A stretch of DNA of 64,000 bases from DATAFF01 sp963744915 (GCA_963744915.1 CAVUUY010000006.1:124001-188000); one strand, 5' to 3'. Shown: positions 17,187 to 27,717, counted from the first letter of the stretch. A program made the numbers and translations. Notes: a model not told the origin generated them from the letters alone.

Positions 17187-18395
17187 ATGGACTTCACCTT
17201 GCCGGCCGATATTGCCGATCTTTGCGCCAGGGTCCGCAGCTTCCTCGAAAGTGAAGTCCTGCCGCTGGAACAGGACCGCTCCTCCTATGACCAATATGAC
17301 AACATCCGGATCGATCTGTGCGACGCGGTGCGGGCGCGGGCGCGCCAGGCCGGCCTGTGGGCGCCGCAGATGCCCCGCGAACGCGGCGGTCTCGGCCTGC
17401 CGATCACCGCCTGGGCCGCCTTCTACGAGGAGGCGAACCGCTCGATCTTCGGGCCGGTCTGCCTGAACTGCCAGGCACCCGACGACGGCAATATGAGCCT
17501 CCTCGACAAGGTTCTGCCGAGCGCCAGCGCCAAGGACCGCTGGCTGCAGCCGATCATCGACGGCAAGGTCCGCTCCTCCTTCGCGATGACCGAGCCAAGC
17601 CCAGGCTCAGGCTCCGATCCCGGCGGCATGATGCTGACCCGTGCCGAGCGGCGGGGCGAGCGCTATGTCGTCACCGGGCGCAAATGGTTCATCTCGGGTG
17701 CCGCCGTGGCCAGCCACTTCATCCTGATCGCCCGCACCTCCGAGGATCCGCGCCGCGGCCTCTCGGCCTTCCTGTTCCACCGCGACGACCCGGGCTGGCG
17801 CATCGTTCGCCGCATCGCCACCATGGGCCCCGATGAACATGGCGGGGTGTGCGAGCTCGAATTCGACGGCCTCGAGATCCCGCTCGAGCACCGCCTCCTC
17901 GAGGAGGGCGACGGGTTGCGGATCACCCAGATCCGCCTGGGTCCGGCGCGCCTCACCCATTGCATGCGCTGGCTCGGGCTCGCCAAGCGCTGCCTCGAAA
18001 TCGCCGCCGCCTATGTGGCGGAGCGCCGCGCCTTCGCGATGCGGCTCGCCGACCATGAATCGGTGCAGATGATGCTGGGCGAGGCCGCCAAGAACATCCA
18101 GATCGGCCGGCTTCTCACCATGCATGCCGCATGGTGCCTCGACAATGGCAGCCATGCCCAAAAGGAGGTGTCGATGGCCAAGCTGCATGTGGCCGACACC
18201 CTGATCCAGGCCGCCGATGTCGGCCTGCAGCTGCTCGGGGCCCGCGGCTATTCGAAGGACACACCGATCGAGTGGATCTACCGCTATGCCCGCGCCGCCA
18301 AGCTGGTCGACGGGGCCTCCGAGGTCCATCGCATGCTGCTGTTCCGCGCCTATGACAGACTGGGCGACGGCTTCTGGCGCTGGGGCGTGCCCTGA
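17187..18395 (+). CDS. Acyl-CoA dehydrogenase family protein, ACAD10/11-like
   Basis: A 402-residue flavin enzyme of the acyl-CoA dehydrogenase family. FAMTEPSPGSGSDPGGM and RKWFISGA mark the FAD and acyl-CoA binding regions. At the place of the catalytic base, which in most family members is a glutamate in an IYEGT-like motif, this protein has KLVDGASEVHR with Asp375. The same DG..EVH pattern is seen in ACAD10/11-like proteins, which act on unusual, for example hydroxylated, acyl-CoAs; this fits the neighbouring SDR. GGAGGAG stands upstream of the ATG. A 250-base stretch follows in which I see no gene or clear signal. Confidence 0.86.
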   Translation: MDFTLPADIADLCARVRSFLESEVLPLEQDRSSYDQYDNIRIDLCDAVRARARQAGLWAPQMPRERGGLGLPITAWAAFYEEANRSIFGPVCLNCQAPDDGNMSLLDKVLPSASAKDRWLQPIIDGKVRSSFAMTEPSPGSGSDPGGMMLTRAERRGERYVVTGRKWFISGAAVASHFILIARTSEDPRRGLSAFLFHRDDPGWRIVRRIATMGPDEHGGVCELEFDGLEIPLEHRLLEEGDGLRITQIRLGPARLTHCMRWLGLAKRCLEIAAAYVAERRAFAMRLADHESVQMMLGEAAKNIQIGRLLTMHAAWCLDNGSHAQKEVSMAKLHVADTLIQAADVGLQLLGARGYSKDTPIEWIYRYARAAKLVDGASEVHRMLLFRAYDRLGDGFWRWGVP

Positions 18396-18645
18396 CCGAG
18401 AAACCCCGGAGCGCGGTGCGCAACAAAATTGCTGACGGAAGTGGTGCCGAGGCGCAACGGTGCGCGCGAAGGGGCGGACGGCGCCACGCCGTTGCGTTCC
18501 TTGGCTTGCCGGCACAGGCACGTTGTGAACCGCCCCGCCCTGTGCCACTTTCCACCGACCTTGCGCCGGTTGCGGCGTGGCCGGTTCGTTACCACATTCG
18601 ACCTGAACACTCTGGCGACGGGCCTTAGGCCCAGGAAGCGCTGCG

Positions 18646-21600
18646 ATGACGCTGAAGACGGTCAGCCTTAACGACAAATACGATCTCGGCAAGACTTTGG
18701 TGTTTCTGTCCGGCATCCAGGTGCTGGTCCGCCTGATGTTGATGCAGAAGGCGCGCGACGAGGCGGCCGGGCTCAACACCGCCGGTTATGTCAGCGGCTA
18801 TCGCGGCTCGCCGCTCGGCGGCCTCGACCAGCAGTTCACCCGCGCCAAGAAGATCCTCGAACCGCGTCATATCGTGTTTTTGCCAGGCTTGAACGAGGAC
18901 TTGGCGGCCACCGCCCTGTGGGGCACCCAGCAGGCCGAGATGCGTGGCGATGGGGCTTATGACGGCGTGTTCGGAATGTGGTACGGCAAGGGTCCGGGGG
19001 TCGACCGCTGCGGCGACGTCTTCCGCCACGCCAATGCCGCCGGGACCTCCGAGCATGGCGGCGTGCTGGTGCTCATGGGCGACGACCACGGCGCCGAGTC
19101 CTCGACCGTGCCGCATCAAAGCGAATTTGCGCTCGTCGATGCCATGATGCCGGTGCTCAATCCGGCCGGCGTCCAGGAAATCCTCGATTATGGCCAGCTC
19201 GGCATCGCCATGTCGCGTTATTCCGGCTGCTGGATCGGGCTGAAATGCATGCATGACACGGTCGAATCGACCACCATCATCGATGGCTCGCTCGACCGCC
19301 TGGCGATCGCCGTGCCGCAGGATTTCAAGATGCCCGAGGGCGGCCTCAACATCCGCCCGCGCGATGACCGCTTCGAGCAGGAGCGGCGGCTCCATCTCCA
19401 CAAGCGCTTCGCCGCGGTGGCCTTTGCCCGCGCCAATCATATCGACCGCCTGGTCTTCGCCGGCGGCCCGGCTCCGAAGATCGGCATCATCAGCACCGGC
19501 AAGAGCTATCTCGACCTGCGGCAGGCGCTCGACGAGCTCGGCATCGACGAGGTCGAGGCGAGCCGGCTCGGCCTGCGGCTGCTGAAGATCGGCCTGGTGT
19601 GGCCGCTCGATCCGCGCATCGTCGCCGACTTTGCCGCCGGGCTCGACCTTCTGATCGTCGTCGAGGAGAAGCGTTCGCTGCTCGAGACCCAGCTGCGCGA
19701 GCAGCTGTGCAACAGCCCCCATCCGCCGGTGGTCATCGGCAAGAAGGACGAGGCCGGCAACCATCTGTTCCCGGCTTTCGGCACGCTCGAGCCGAACCAG
19801 ATCGCGCTTGCCATCGGCGAACGCCTGCTGAAACGCGAACCCAATCCGCGCCTCGAGGAACGCATGGCGGAGATCCGCGCCGTCATGGCCGGCCTGTCCA
19901 ATGCTCCCGATCTCGCCAGCCGCATCCCCTATTTCTGCGCCGGCTGCCCGCACAATTCATCGACCGTCGTCCCCGAAGGCGGCCGCGGCTATGCCGGGAT
20001 CGGCTGCCACTGGATGGTGCAGTTCATTCCGGCGCGCCATACGGAAGGGGCGACCCATATGGGTGGCGAGGGCGCCAACTGGATCGGCGAGGCGCCGTTC
20101 TCCACCCGCAAGCACGTCTTCCAGAATCTCGGCGACGGCACCTATGCGCATTCCGGCACGCTCGCGATCCGGGCGGCAATCGCGGCCGGCGTCAACATCA
20201 CCTACAAGATCCTTTACAACGATGCCGTCGCGATGACCGGCGGCCAGCCGGTGGACACCAACCTCGATGCCGCGATCATCGCCCGCCAGGTCAGGGGCGA
20301 GGGGGTCAGCCGCATCGCCATCGTCTCCGACCAGCCGGAGAAATATCCGGCCGATGCCGGCTTCCCGCCCGGCGCCACCTTCCACCATCGCGACGACATC
20401 CAGGCGCTCCAGAAGGAGCTGATGGACGTTCCCGGCGTCTCCGTCCTGATCTACGACCAGACCTGCGCCGCCGAGAAGCGCCGCCGCCGCAAGCGCGGCG
20501 AATATCCCGATCCGAACCGCCGCGTCCTCATCAACGAGCTGGTCTGCGAAGGTTGCGGCGATTGCGGCGTCAAGTCCAACTGCGTCGCGATCCAGCCGGT
20601 CGAAACCCCGTTCGGTCGCAAGCGCCAGATCGACCAGTCGGTGTGCAACAAGGACTATTCCTGCCTGAAGGGCTTCTGCCCGAGCTTCGTGACGGTCGAG
20701 GGCGGCGAGCTGATCAGGGGCCTGCAGAACATCAAGCTCCCCGGCGATACCACGCTGTTCCCGGTCCTGCCGGAGCCCGAGCTGCCGCCGCTGGCGCGCC
20801 CATGGTCAATTCTCGTCACCGGCATCGGCGGCACCGGCGTCGTGACGGTCGGTCATATACTCGGCATGGCTGCCCATCTCGAGGGCAAGGGCTCGGGCAT
20901 CATCGACATGGCCGGGCTGTCGCAGAAGAACGGCGCTGTCGTAACCCATCTCAAGCTGGCCCGCCGGCCGGAGGATATCGCCGCCATCCGCATCGCTGCC
21001 GGTGGCGCCGATCTCATCCTCGGCTGCGATCTGGTCACCAGCGCCTCCGAGCGCGTGCTCGCCACCGCCAGCCGAGCCCGCACCGCGGCAGTCGTCAACT
21101 CCCACCAGACCATGCCGGCGCAGTTCACCGGCAATCCCGATTTCAAGATTCCGGCCGACGAGATGGGGCTGCAGATCGAGGCGCGGACCCGCCCCGGCGC
21201 CACCACATTCGTCCACGCCACCGAGATTGCGACCGCGCTGCTTGGCGACTCCATCGCCGCCAATCTCTTCACCCTCGGTTTCGCCTGGCAGCAGGGCCTG
21301 GTGCCGCTGGGTGCCGAGGCGATCGAGAAGGCGATCGAGCTCAATGGCGTATCGGTCAAGATGAACCTCCAGGCCTTCCTCTGGGGAAGGCGCGCGGCCC
21401 ATGACCGCGCCGCCGTCGAGGCGGTCATCGCCGCCGCGGGGGGGCCGGATCCCGAGGCCGAGACGCGGCCCGAGACTTTGGCGGATATGGTCGAGCGCCG
21501 CTTCGCCTTCCTCAAGGCCTATCAGAGCGGGCGCTATGCCCGGACCTACAAGGCCTTCGTCGACAAGGTCATCGCCGCCGAGACGGCAATCGCGCCCGGC

Positions 21601-22140
21601 TCCACGATCCTGAGCATGGCGGTTGCCCGCTATCTCTTCAAGCTGATGGCCTACAAGGACGAATATGAGGTGGCGCGGCTTTACACCGACGGCCATTTCG
21701 CCGCCGAGCTCGCCCGCAAGTTCAAGGGTTCCTACACCCTCAATTTCCACCTCGCGCCGCCGCTTCTGGCCAAGCGCGATCCGGCGACCGGTCATTTGCG
21801 CAAGCGGGTGTTCGGCCCGTGGATGATGACCGCGTTCAGGCTGCTCGCCCCCTTCCGCAAGCTCCGCGGCACGCCGCTCGACATTTTCGGCTACACCGAG
21901 GAGCGCAAGACCGAGCGGGCGCTGATCGGCGCCTATCGCAAACGCATCGGGGAGCTGCTGGCCGGCTTGAGCGCGGCCAATTTGCCGCTCGCTGCCGAGA
22001 TCGCCGCCATTCCCGAACAGATCCGCGGCTATGGTCACGTCAAGGCCCGCCACCTCGCGGAGGCACAGCAGCGCGAGGAAGCGCTGCTCGCCCGCTGGCG
22101 TGACGGCACCGACAATGTCGTGCGCATCGCCGCCGAGTGA
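18646..22140 (+). CDS. Indolepyruvate ferredoxin oxidoreductase family protein (fused subunits)
   Basis: A 1164-residue fusion of the alpha and beta subunits of an indolepyruvate/2-oxoacid:ferredoxin oxidoreductase. The thiamine-diphosphate part spans roughly residues 1-620 and contains YFCAGCPHNSST at about 428. Two iron-sulfur cysteine groups follow: CEGCGDCGVKSNC near residue 633 and CNKDYSCLKGFCP near 667. The beta or gamma domain starts at about 723 with LVTGIGGTGVVTVGHILG. The expected reaction is oxidative decarboxylation of aromatic or branched 2-oxoacids to acyl-CoA, with ferredoxin reduced. Such long single-chain versions are common in aerobic proteobacteria and their in vivo substrate is often unclear. 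Confidence 0.9.
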   Translation: MTLKTVSLNDKYDLGKTLVFLSGIQVLVRLMLMQKARDEAAGLNTAGYVSGYRGSPLGGLDQQFTRAKKILEPRHIVFLPGLNEDLAATALWGTQQAEMRGDGAYDGVFGMWYGKGPGVDRCGDVFRHANAAGTSEHGGVLVLMGDDHGAESSTVPHQSEFALVDAMMPVLNPAGVQEILDYGQLGIAMSRYSGCWIGLKCMHDTVESTTIIDGSLDRLAIAVPQDFKMPEGGLNIRPRDDRFEQERRLHLHKRFAAVAFARANHIDRLVFAGGPAPKIGIISTGKSYLDLRQALDELGIDEVEASRLGLRLLKIGLVWPLDPRIVADFAAGLDLLIVVEEKRSLLETQLREQLCNSPHPPVVIGKKDEAGNHLFPAFGTLEPNQIALAIGERLLKREPNPRLEERMAEIRAVMAGLSNAPDLASRIPYFCAGCPHNSSTVVPEGGRGYAGIGCHWMVQFIPARHTEGATHMGGEGANWIGEAPFSTRKHVFQNLGDGTYAHSGTLAIRAAIAAGVNITYKILYNDAVAMTGGQPVDTNLDAAIIARQVRGEGVSRIAIVSDQPEKYPADAGFPPGATFHHRDDIQALQKELMDVPGVSVLIYDQTCAAEKRRRRKRGEYPDPNRRVLINELVCEGCGDCGVKSNCVAIQPVETPFGRKRQIDQSVCNKDYSCLKGFCPSFVTVEGGELIRGLQNIKLPGDTTLFPVLPEPELPPLARPWSILVTGIGGTGVVTVGHILGMAAHLEGKGSGIIDMAGLSQKNGAVVTHLKLARRPEDIAAIRIAAGGADLILGCDLVTSASERVLATASRARTAAVVNSHQTMPAQFTGNPDFKIPADEMGLQIEARTRPGATTFVHATEIATALLGDSIAANLFTLGFAWQQGLVPLGAEAIEKAIELNGVSVKMNLQAFLWGRRAAHDRAAVEAVIAAAGGPDPEAETRPETLADMVERRFAFLKAYQSGRYARTYKAFVDKVIAAETAIAPGSTILSMAVARYLFKLMAYKDEYEVARLYTDGHFAAELARKFKGSYTLNFHLAPPLLAKRDPATGHLRKRVFGPWMMTAFRLLAPFRKLRGTPLDIFGYTEERKTERALIGAYRKRIGELLAGLSAANLPLAAEIAAIPEQIRGYGHVKARHLAEAQQREEALLARWRDGTDNVVRIAAE

Positions 22141-22160
22141 TTGCCCGGCGCGTGCGATTT

Positions 22161-23517
22161 TTATCGGGGAGGCCTGACCCGTGACGCCGGCACCGCGAAC
22201 GTGGCAACCGTCCCGACGCCGGACTTCGATTCGATCGTGACATCGCCGCCATGCAGCCGCGCCAGCTTGCGTGCAATGGGCAGACCGAGCCCGATGCCGC
22301 CGAATCGGCGGGCGATGCCCGCATCGCCCTGGACGAAGGGCTCGAAAATCCGCTTCAGCTGATGCCGCTCCATGCCGATACCGGTATCGGTGATGCGGAA
22401 TTCGAGATCGCCCTCGGCGCTGCGGCTCAACCGCGCCTCGACATGCCCCTCCGGCGGGGTGAACTTGACGGCATTGCTCAGGAGATTGACCAGAACCTGC
22501 CTGAGACGCGTCACGTCACCGACCACCTCGACGCCGCTCACCTCGGCGAGCAGGGCAATCGCGATGTTTTTGCAGCGCGCGTCCTGCCGGCACATCTTGA
22601 CGCACACTTCCAGGAGCTCGACGGCATCGATTGGCTGGTCGTACAGCTTGAGGCCGGCCTGCTCGACCCGCGCGAATTCGATCACATCGCCGATCAGCGC
22701 CGCAAGATGACGGCTCGAGTTCGAGGATGTCGCGGGCATAGTGGCCGTATGCCGGGTTGCCGAGCGCACCCTCGCGCTCCTCGGCCATGATTTCGGAAAA
22801 GCCGATAATGGCATTGAGGGGCGTCCTCAGCTCATGGCTCATCATTGCCAGGAAATGCGACTTGGCCGAGCTCGCCCGTTCCGCCTCCTCCTTGGCGCGC
22901 AGCAGATGCTGCGCTGTCCGATGATAGGCCGTGACGTCGTGCCCGATGCCGCGATAGCCGGTGAAACGACCGGCCTTGTCGAATAGCGGCCGGCCGGAGA
23001 TCTGCCAGTAGCGGAGCATCCCGCCGATACGGGCCGGGACCTCGATGCGGTCGATCGGCAGGCGCTCCGCCATCCGCATCATCAGCTGCCGTCGGCCGCG
23101 GGATTTTTCGATCGCGCCGCTTGCCTTGTCCAGCGGCGCGGCCACGGGATCGGCACCGGTGAAATGCTCGAGCTGTGCCGAGGCATGAACGATCCGCAGC
23201 TCCGCGTCGGTCTCGAACAGCCAGTCGGGACTGTTGGCGGCAAATTCGTTGATGAGCGCCGGGATGGCCAGTGCCGGTTGCGGCAGGTTGCGGGCGGGGC
23301 CGCCTTCCGCCTGCGCCGGCGGCCTAGAGTAATGCAAGCCGAGGAACGCGAGCAGGAGACCGCTATAACCGGCAATCAGAGCCGCCGTGGTCGCTGTCGG
23401 CAGGGTGCGAAAGGCGACGACGGTGAGGGCGAGCCATGCCAGTCCACATAGGGGTGCGACATCGGCAAGGCGCGGACCGGTGGCGATTCTGGCGCTATCT
23501 CTTTCATCCGCCGGCAA
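22161..23517 (-). CDS. Membrane-bound PAS sensor histidine kinase, interrupted by one extra base
   Basis: A sensor kinase of 451 residues after correction. From the N-terminus: two membrane spans (about residues 20-62), a PAS domain ending in GRFTGYRGIGHDVTAYHRTA, a HisKA domain with the phospho-acceptor in MMSHELRTPLNAIIGFSEIM, and an HATPase domain with NLLSNAVKFTPP and GGIGLGLPIARKL. The frame breaks after RDILE at GAGTTC (22717-22722, plus strand). Removing one T gives RDILDSSRHLAALIGDV, the standard HisKA helix. The start is a TTG with GAGGA six bases upstream. No response regulator is adjacent; the phosphorylation target and signal are unknown. Confidence 0.85.
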
Positions 23518-23669
23518 GGCTGGTCCTCAAGCGACAAGGCGCCCACGCAACCCCGCGAATGACAGCGTCGCGGGCCGAGAGCATACGGCGCAATCCTTCT
23601 TTCCGGGTTAACCGCTGTTGCGCATCACCGGTTCGATCCCACATTCTCTCGATTCGAGGAGGAGTTTCG

Positions 23670-24714
23670 ATGGACGACACCGCCGTTTCCGCCAATCGGC
23701 TGCCCACCGGCCATCCGGTCGTCAACCATGGCCGGATCGGTGTCCTGATCGTCAATCTCGGCACCCCCGAAGCGGCCAGCTACTGGCCCGTCCGCCGCTA
23801 TCTGAAGGAATTCCTATCCGATCCGCGCGTCATCGAGACCAACCGGGCTCTGTGGTGGGTCATCCTGAATGGCGCAATCCTGACCTTCCGGCCGCGGCGG
23901 AGCGGTCATGCCTATGCGCGGATCTGGAACACCGCGGCCGGTGAATCGCCGCTCAAGACCTTCACCCGTGCCCAGGCCGAAGGCCTTGCTGCGACGTTCC
24001 GCGGCACCCCCCGCATCGTCGTCGACTGGGCCATGCGTTATGGCCTGCCGCCGATCCGGGAACGGATCGAGTCGCTGGTGCGCCAGGGCTGCGACCGCAT
24101 CCTGATCTTTCCGCTCTATCCGCAATATTCCGCCACGACCACCGCCACGGTTTATGACAGCTGCTTTGCCGCGCTGAGCCGGGTGCGCTGGCAGCCGACG
24201 ATTCGCGGTGTTCCGCCCTATTACGACGATCCGGCCTATATTGCGGCGCTGGCCGCCTCGCTCGACCGCCACCTTGCCTCACTCCCGTGGAAGCCCGACA
24301 AGATCATCGCCTCCTTCCATGGGCTGCCCGAGGCCTATCTGGAGAAGGGCGATCCCTATCATTGCCACTGCCAGAAGACGACGCGCCTCCTTGGCGAGGC
24401 AACGGGGCTCGGCCCTGACCGCCTCACCATCGCCTTCCAGTCGCGGTTCGGTCGTGCCGAGTGGCTCAAGCCCTATACCGCCGAAACCGTCGCCAAGCTT
24501 GCCAGCAGCGGGACCCGCAATCTCGTGGTCATCAGCCCCGGCTTTGCTTCCGACTGCGTCGAGACCCTCGAGGAAATCGCCATCGGCGTCCGCGAGATCT
24601 TCCATGCCAATGGCGGGGAAAACTTTTCCATGGTGCCGTGCCTCAATGACAGCCCCGAGTTCGATCGAGCTCCTGGCTGGCCTGATCCGCCGGGAGCTCT
24701 CGGGCTGGGCATAA
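23670..24714 (+). CDS. hemH: Ferrochelatase HemH, interrupted near the 3' end by one extra base
   Basis: Ferrochelatase inserts Fe2+ into protoporphyrin IX, the last step of heme synthesis. GVLIVNLGTPEAASYWPVRR at the N-terminus, FPLYPQYSATTTATVYD, the metal-site histidine in IASFHGLPEAY (about residue 217) and the acidic SPGFASDCVETLEEI are all present. After CLNDSPE the frame is lost at GAGTTC (24657-24662) and runs into an atypical tail; removing one T gives SPESIELLAGLIRRELSGWA and a stop at 24714, the usual HemH ending, for 347 residues. The start has a GGAGGAG region upstream. As heme is essential, a consensus error is more likely than a real mutation. Confidence 0.9.
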
Positions 24715-24802
24715 GGCCGGCTCCGACCGCAAGAAGGAAAACTTATCGATTTTCGGCTATTCTCCCCCCTCGAGAGGCGGGTCGCGCGCGAGGGAACAGC
24801 CG

Positions 24803-25804
24803 ATGTTTGAAGGATTGAGCGTTTTTGCCCTGGTGTTCCTGGCGTTGGTGGTGATCACCATCTTCCAGGGAATCAGGATCGTGCCGCAGGGCTACAACTA
24901 TACCGTCGAGCGCTTCGGCCGCTACATCCGGACCCTCTCGCCGGGGCTCGCCCTGATCATCCCGTTCATCGACCGGATCGGGTCGAAGACGAACATGATG
25001 GAGCGCGTTCTCGAAGTGCCGAGCCAGGAGGTCATCACCCGCGACAACGCCATGGTGGAGGTCGACGGCATTGCCTTCTTCCAGGTGCTCGATGCCGCCA
25101 AGGCGACCTATGAGGTCAACAACCTCGAGAACGCCGTGCTCAATCTGACCATGACCAACATCCGCACCGTCATGGGCTCGATGGAGCTCGACCATCTGCT
25201 GTCGCAGCGCGACGAGATCAACCACCGCCTGCTGCGCGTCGTCGACCAGGCGACCATGCCCTGGGGGGTCAAGATGACCCGCATCGAGATCAAGGACATC
25301 AACCCGCCCCGCGACCTCGTCGAATCGATGGCGCGCCAGATGAAGGCCGAGCGCGACAAGCGAGCCGCCGTCCTGGTCGCCGAGGGCGACCGCCAGTCGG
25401 CCATCCTTAAGGCGGAAGGCGAGAAACAGGCCGTGGTTCTTGCCGCCGAGGGGCGCCGCGAGGCCGCCTTTCGCGATGCCGAGGCGCGCGAGCGGGGCGC
25501 CGAAGCGGAGGCCAAGGCAACCCAGATGGTCTCGGAAGCCATCGCCGGCGGCAACGTCCAGGCCATCAACTATTTCGTTGCCAACAATTACATGAAGGCG
25601 CTCGAGGCGATCGCCGCGGCGCCCAATCAGAAGGTGCTGATGCTGCCGCTCGACGCCTCATCGATGATGGGCTCGATTGCCGGCATCGCCGAGATCGCCC
25701 GCGAAGCCTTCAACGGCCAGAGAGGCAGCGCTGCCGCGCCGCGCGAGCCGCGCCGCCGGCCGCTGCCGACCGGAACCGTGCCCGACACCGGCGACAACAG
25801 CTGA
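24803..25804 (+). CDS. qmcA: SPFH/stomatin-family membrane protein QmcA
   Basis: A 333-residue protein anchored by one N-terminal membrane span (FALVFLALVVITIFQGIRIV) and followed by a prohibitin/SPFH domain with VPQGYNYTVERFGRYIRTL and VITRDNAMVEVDGIAFFQV. The second half is a long charged helical region rich in KAEGEKQAVVLAAEGRREAA repeats, which forms the coiled coil of the oligomeric ring. QmcA proteins make large membrane cages and work with NfeD-type partners, whose gene follows after four bases. The probable role is membrane protein quality control. Confidence 0.9.
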   Translation: MFEGLSVFALVFLALVVITIFQGIRIVPQGYNYTVERFGRYIRTLSPGLALIIPFIDRIGSKTNMMERVLEVPSQEVITRDNAMVEVDGIAFFQVLDAAKATYEVNNLENAVLNLTMTNIRTVMGSMELDHLLSQRDEINHRLLRVVDQATMPWGVKMTRIEIKDINPPRDLVESMARQMKAERDKRAAVLVAEGDRQSAILKAEGEKQAVVLAAEGRREAAFRDAEARERGAEAEAKATQMVSEAIAGGNVQAINYFVANNYMKALEAIAAAPNQKVLMLPLDASSMMGSIAGIAEIAREAFNGQRGSAAAPREPRRRPLPTGTVPDTGDNS

Positions 25805-25808
25805 GGCA

Positions 25809-26267
25809 ATGGCGGAGATCTTGCCGACGCTCGGTCTCTGGGTGTGGTGGATCATCGCTGGTCTGCTGCTCATCGTCGAGCTGCTGCTCGCAGGCATCTT
25901 CTTCGTCTGGCTCGGTATCGCGGCGGCGATCATGGGGCTCATCGACATATTTGCACCGCCGCTCGACTGGCAGGTCGAGATCGCGATCTTCGCCGTGCTG
26001 TCAGCCGTCCTGGTGATGGCCGGTCGTCCCTGGCTCAAGCGCCGCCAGGCGATGGACAGCGACCGCCCCAACCTCAACCAGAGGATCTATGACACGGTCG
26101 GCAAGTCCTATGTGCTGGATGAGGCCATCATCAACGGCCGCGGCAAGGTCAAGATCGACGACACGCTGTGGGAGGTGACCGGTCCGGACATGCCGCAGGG
26201 CGCCTGGGTAAGGATCGTCGGCGTCGAGGGATTGCGGCTGCGCGCCGTCCCGGGAAGTGGCAATTGA
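25809..26267 (+). CDS. NfeD-family membrane protein, partner of QmcA
   Basis: A 152-residue protein with three N-terminal membrane spans (LWVWWIIAGLLLIVELLLAG and two more) and a C-terminal soluble OB-fold-like domain, VGKSYVLDEAIINGRGKVKI to the end, typical of short NfeD proteins. The start ATG is four bases after the qmcA stop. NfeD1b-type proteins are nearly always encoded beside SPFH proteins, which supports a joint complex in the inner membrane. Confidence 0.88.
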   Translation: MAEILPTLGLWVWWIIAGLLLIVELLLAGIFFVWLGIAAAIMGLIDIFAPPLDWQVEIAIFAVLSAVLVMAGRPWLKRRQAMDSDRPNLNQRIYDTVGKSYVLDEAIINGRGKVKIDDTLWEVTGPDMPQGAWVRIVGVEGLRLRAVPGSGN

Positions 26268-26333
26268 CAGCTCGTTAACCATCGCCCGGCTACGGTCGCC
26301 CCGAATCGAGCCACAAAACAGGGGGACATTGCC

Positions 26334-27716
26334 GTGGCGGGCTGGGTCGCAGATGCGCGTTGCCTGCTCCGCATCCTGGCCGCGGCGCTCCTGGTGCCGG
26401 GATTGGCATTGCCGGCCGCCGCCGCCGCCAGCGACCTCAAGCCCATCGTCCGCCTCCCCGGACTGCGCCCGGCCTTGATCGATTGGAACGCCGATGACAC
26501 GCCCGCCCTCGCCACCGACCTTGCGGGCGAGCAGCAGAGCTTCGAAAGCGCCGCCACGCTGCGCCGCCGTCTCGGGCGCGACCTCGAGGCCTTTCCGGCG
26601 CTGGGCATCAAGACCGGGCCGATCCTCTATTTTCCGTCCACCACCGTCGAAGGCGTGGTCACCGACAATGTCCGCAATTCCCATTCCGACCGCATCGGCG
26701 ATATCGGCCTCAGGGTCGCGCCCAGCCTGACGATCGAGTCCGACTGGGTGCGCCACGCCTTCCGCCTCTCGGGTTCGGCGATGCGGATTTTCTATGCCAA
26801 TGAAAGCGCTTACGACCCGACTGCCGCCGACGCCGCGGCGAGCCTCAGGCTCGATCTCAAGGGCGGCACCACCCTCGATTTCGACGCCGTTTACGATCTG
26901 AGCGAGGCGGGTGCCGGCTCGGACGAGGTGCCGCAATCGGCGGTCGGCCTGCGCCGCGACCAAAGTTTCGGCGGCAGCGCCAGCGCCACCCATGATGTCG
27001 GCCGCATCGCTGTCGAGGCGAGGGCCGCAGCGCTGACCTTCGTCTATTCCAATGTGGCGCTGGGCGGTGGCGGGGTTGAGAACAACAGCGATCGCAACTA
27101 TATCGAGCCGCAACTGTCGGTGAAGACCGGCCATGGCCTGAAGCCGGGGCTCAAGCCCTATGTCAAGCTCGAATATGCCCCGCGCTTTCACGAGCAAGCG
27201 GTCGACCGCAATGGCGAACGGCGCGACTCGCAGGGCGGCGCCGTCTATCTCGGTGCCGCCGTCGATGACCAGCCCCTGTGGAGCGGCGACCTCGCGGTGC
27301 GCTACGAGCTGCGTGTCTATGACGACCCGGGGCTCGCTCCGGCGAGCATCGTCGGCCTGGTCGGAAATCTGATCTGGCGACCGTTGACCACGACCACCGT
27401 CGCGCTGACCGCCAGCTCGGGCTTGAGTGAAACGTCCAACAAGGGCGAAAGCGCCACGCCGACCGAGGGCGTCAGCCTCGGCGTCACCCAGCTCTTCAAA
27501 TATGACCTCGCCGCGACCGCTCTTGCCGGACTCGACTGGTCGGGCGGGGCGGGCGGTGGCGATCTCACCTGGTCGGCAAGCCTCGGCGCGACCTTGGCGC
27601 TCGGCTCCTCGGCGGCCCTGGTCGCCGGCTATGAATTGACCGTCTTCGACAGCGCCGACGCGGCGAGCTCCTATGTCGAGAACCGCCTCAGCGCGGGGAT
27701 GCGGTTCCGGATTTAG
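26334..27716 (+). CDS. Outer membrane beta-barrel protein
   Basis: A 460-residue protein with a signal peptide (hydrophobic LRILAAALLVPGLALP, then AAAAAS) and a long series of amphipathic beta strands with alternating aromatic and small residues, ending with ENRLSAGMRFRI. This matches the outer membrane beta-barrel (BBP2-like) families found in alphaproteobacteria, often linked to surface polysaccharides. An N-terminal PGLRPALIDWNADDTPALAT region is not part of the barrel. The start is a GTG with GGGGGA eight bases upstream. The function is unknown; no polysaccharide export gene is adjacent. Confidence 0.75.
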   Translation: MAGWVADARCLLRILAAALLVPGLALPAAAAASDLKPIVRLPGLRPALIDWNADDTPALATDLAGEQQSFESAATLRRRLGRDLEAFPALGIKTGPILYFPSTTVEGVVTDNVRNSHSDRIGDIGLRVAPSLTIESDWVRHAFRLSGSAMRIFYANESAYDPTAADAAASLRLDLKGGTTLDFDAVYDLSEAGAGSDEVPQSAVGLRRDQSFGGSASATHDVGRIAVEARAAALTFVYSNVALGGGGVENNSDRNYIEPQLSVKTGHGLKPGLKPYVKLEYAPRFHEQAVDRNGERRDSQGGAVYLGAAVDDQPLWSGDLAVRYELRVYDDPGLAPASIVGLVGNLIWRPLTTTTVALTASSGLSETSNKGESATPTEGVSLGVTQLFKYDLAATALAGLDWSGGAGGGDLTWSASLGATLALGSSAALVAGYELTVFDSADAASSYVENRLSAGMRFRI

Positions 27717-27717
27717 G

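Noticed and set aside
15568..24662. Calling dctM, the PAS kinase and hemH pseudogenes
   Set aside because: Each has a single break in the same GANTTC string and the rest of the protein is well conserved; hemH is normally essential. A consensus error explains all of them together.
24657..24662. Programmed +1 frameshifting at GAGTTCGA
   Set aside because: The string occurs in unrelated enzymes with no common regulation, no slippery or pausing context is seen, and removing a base gives the standard family sequence each time.
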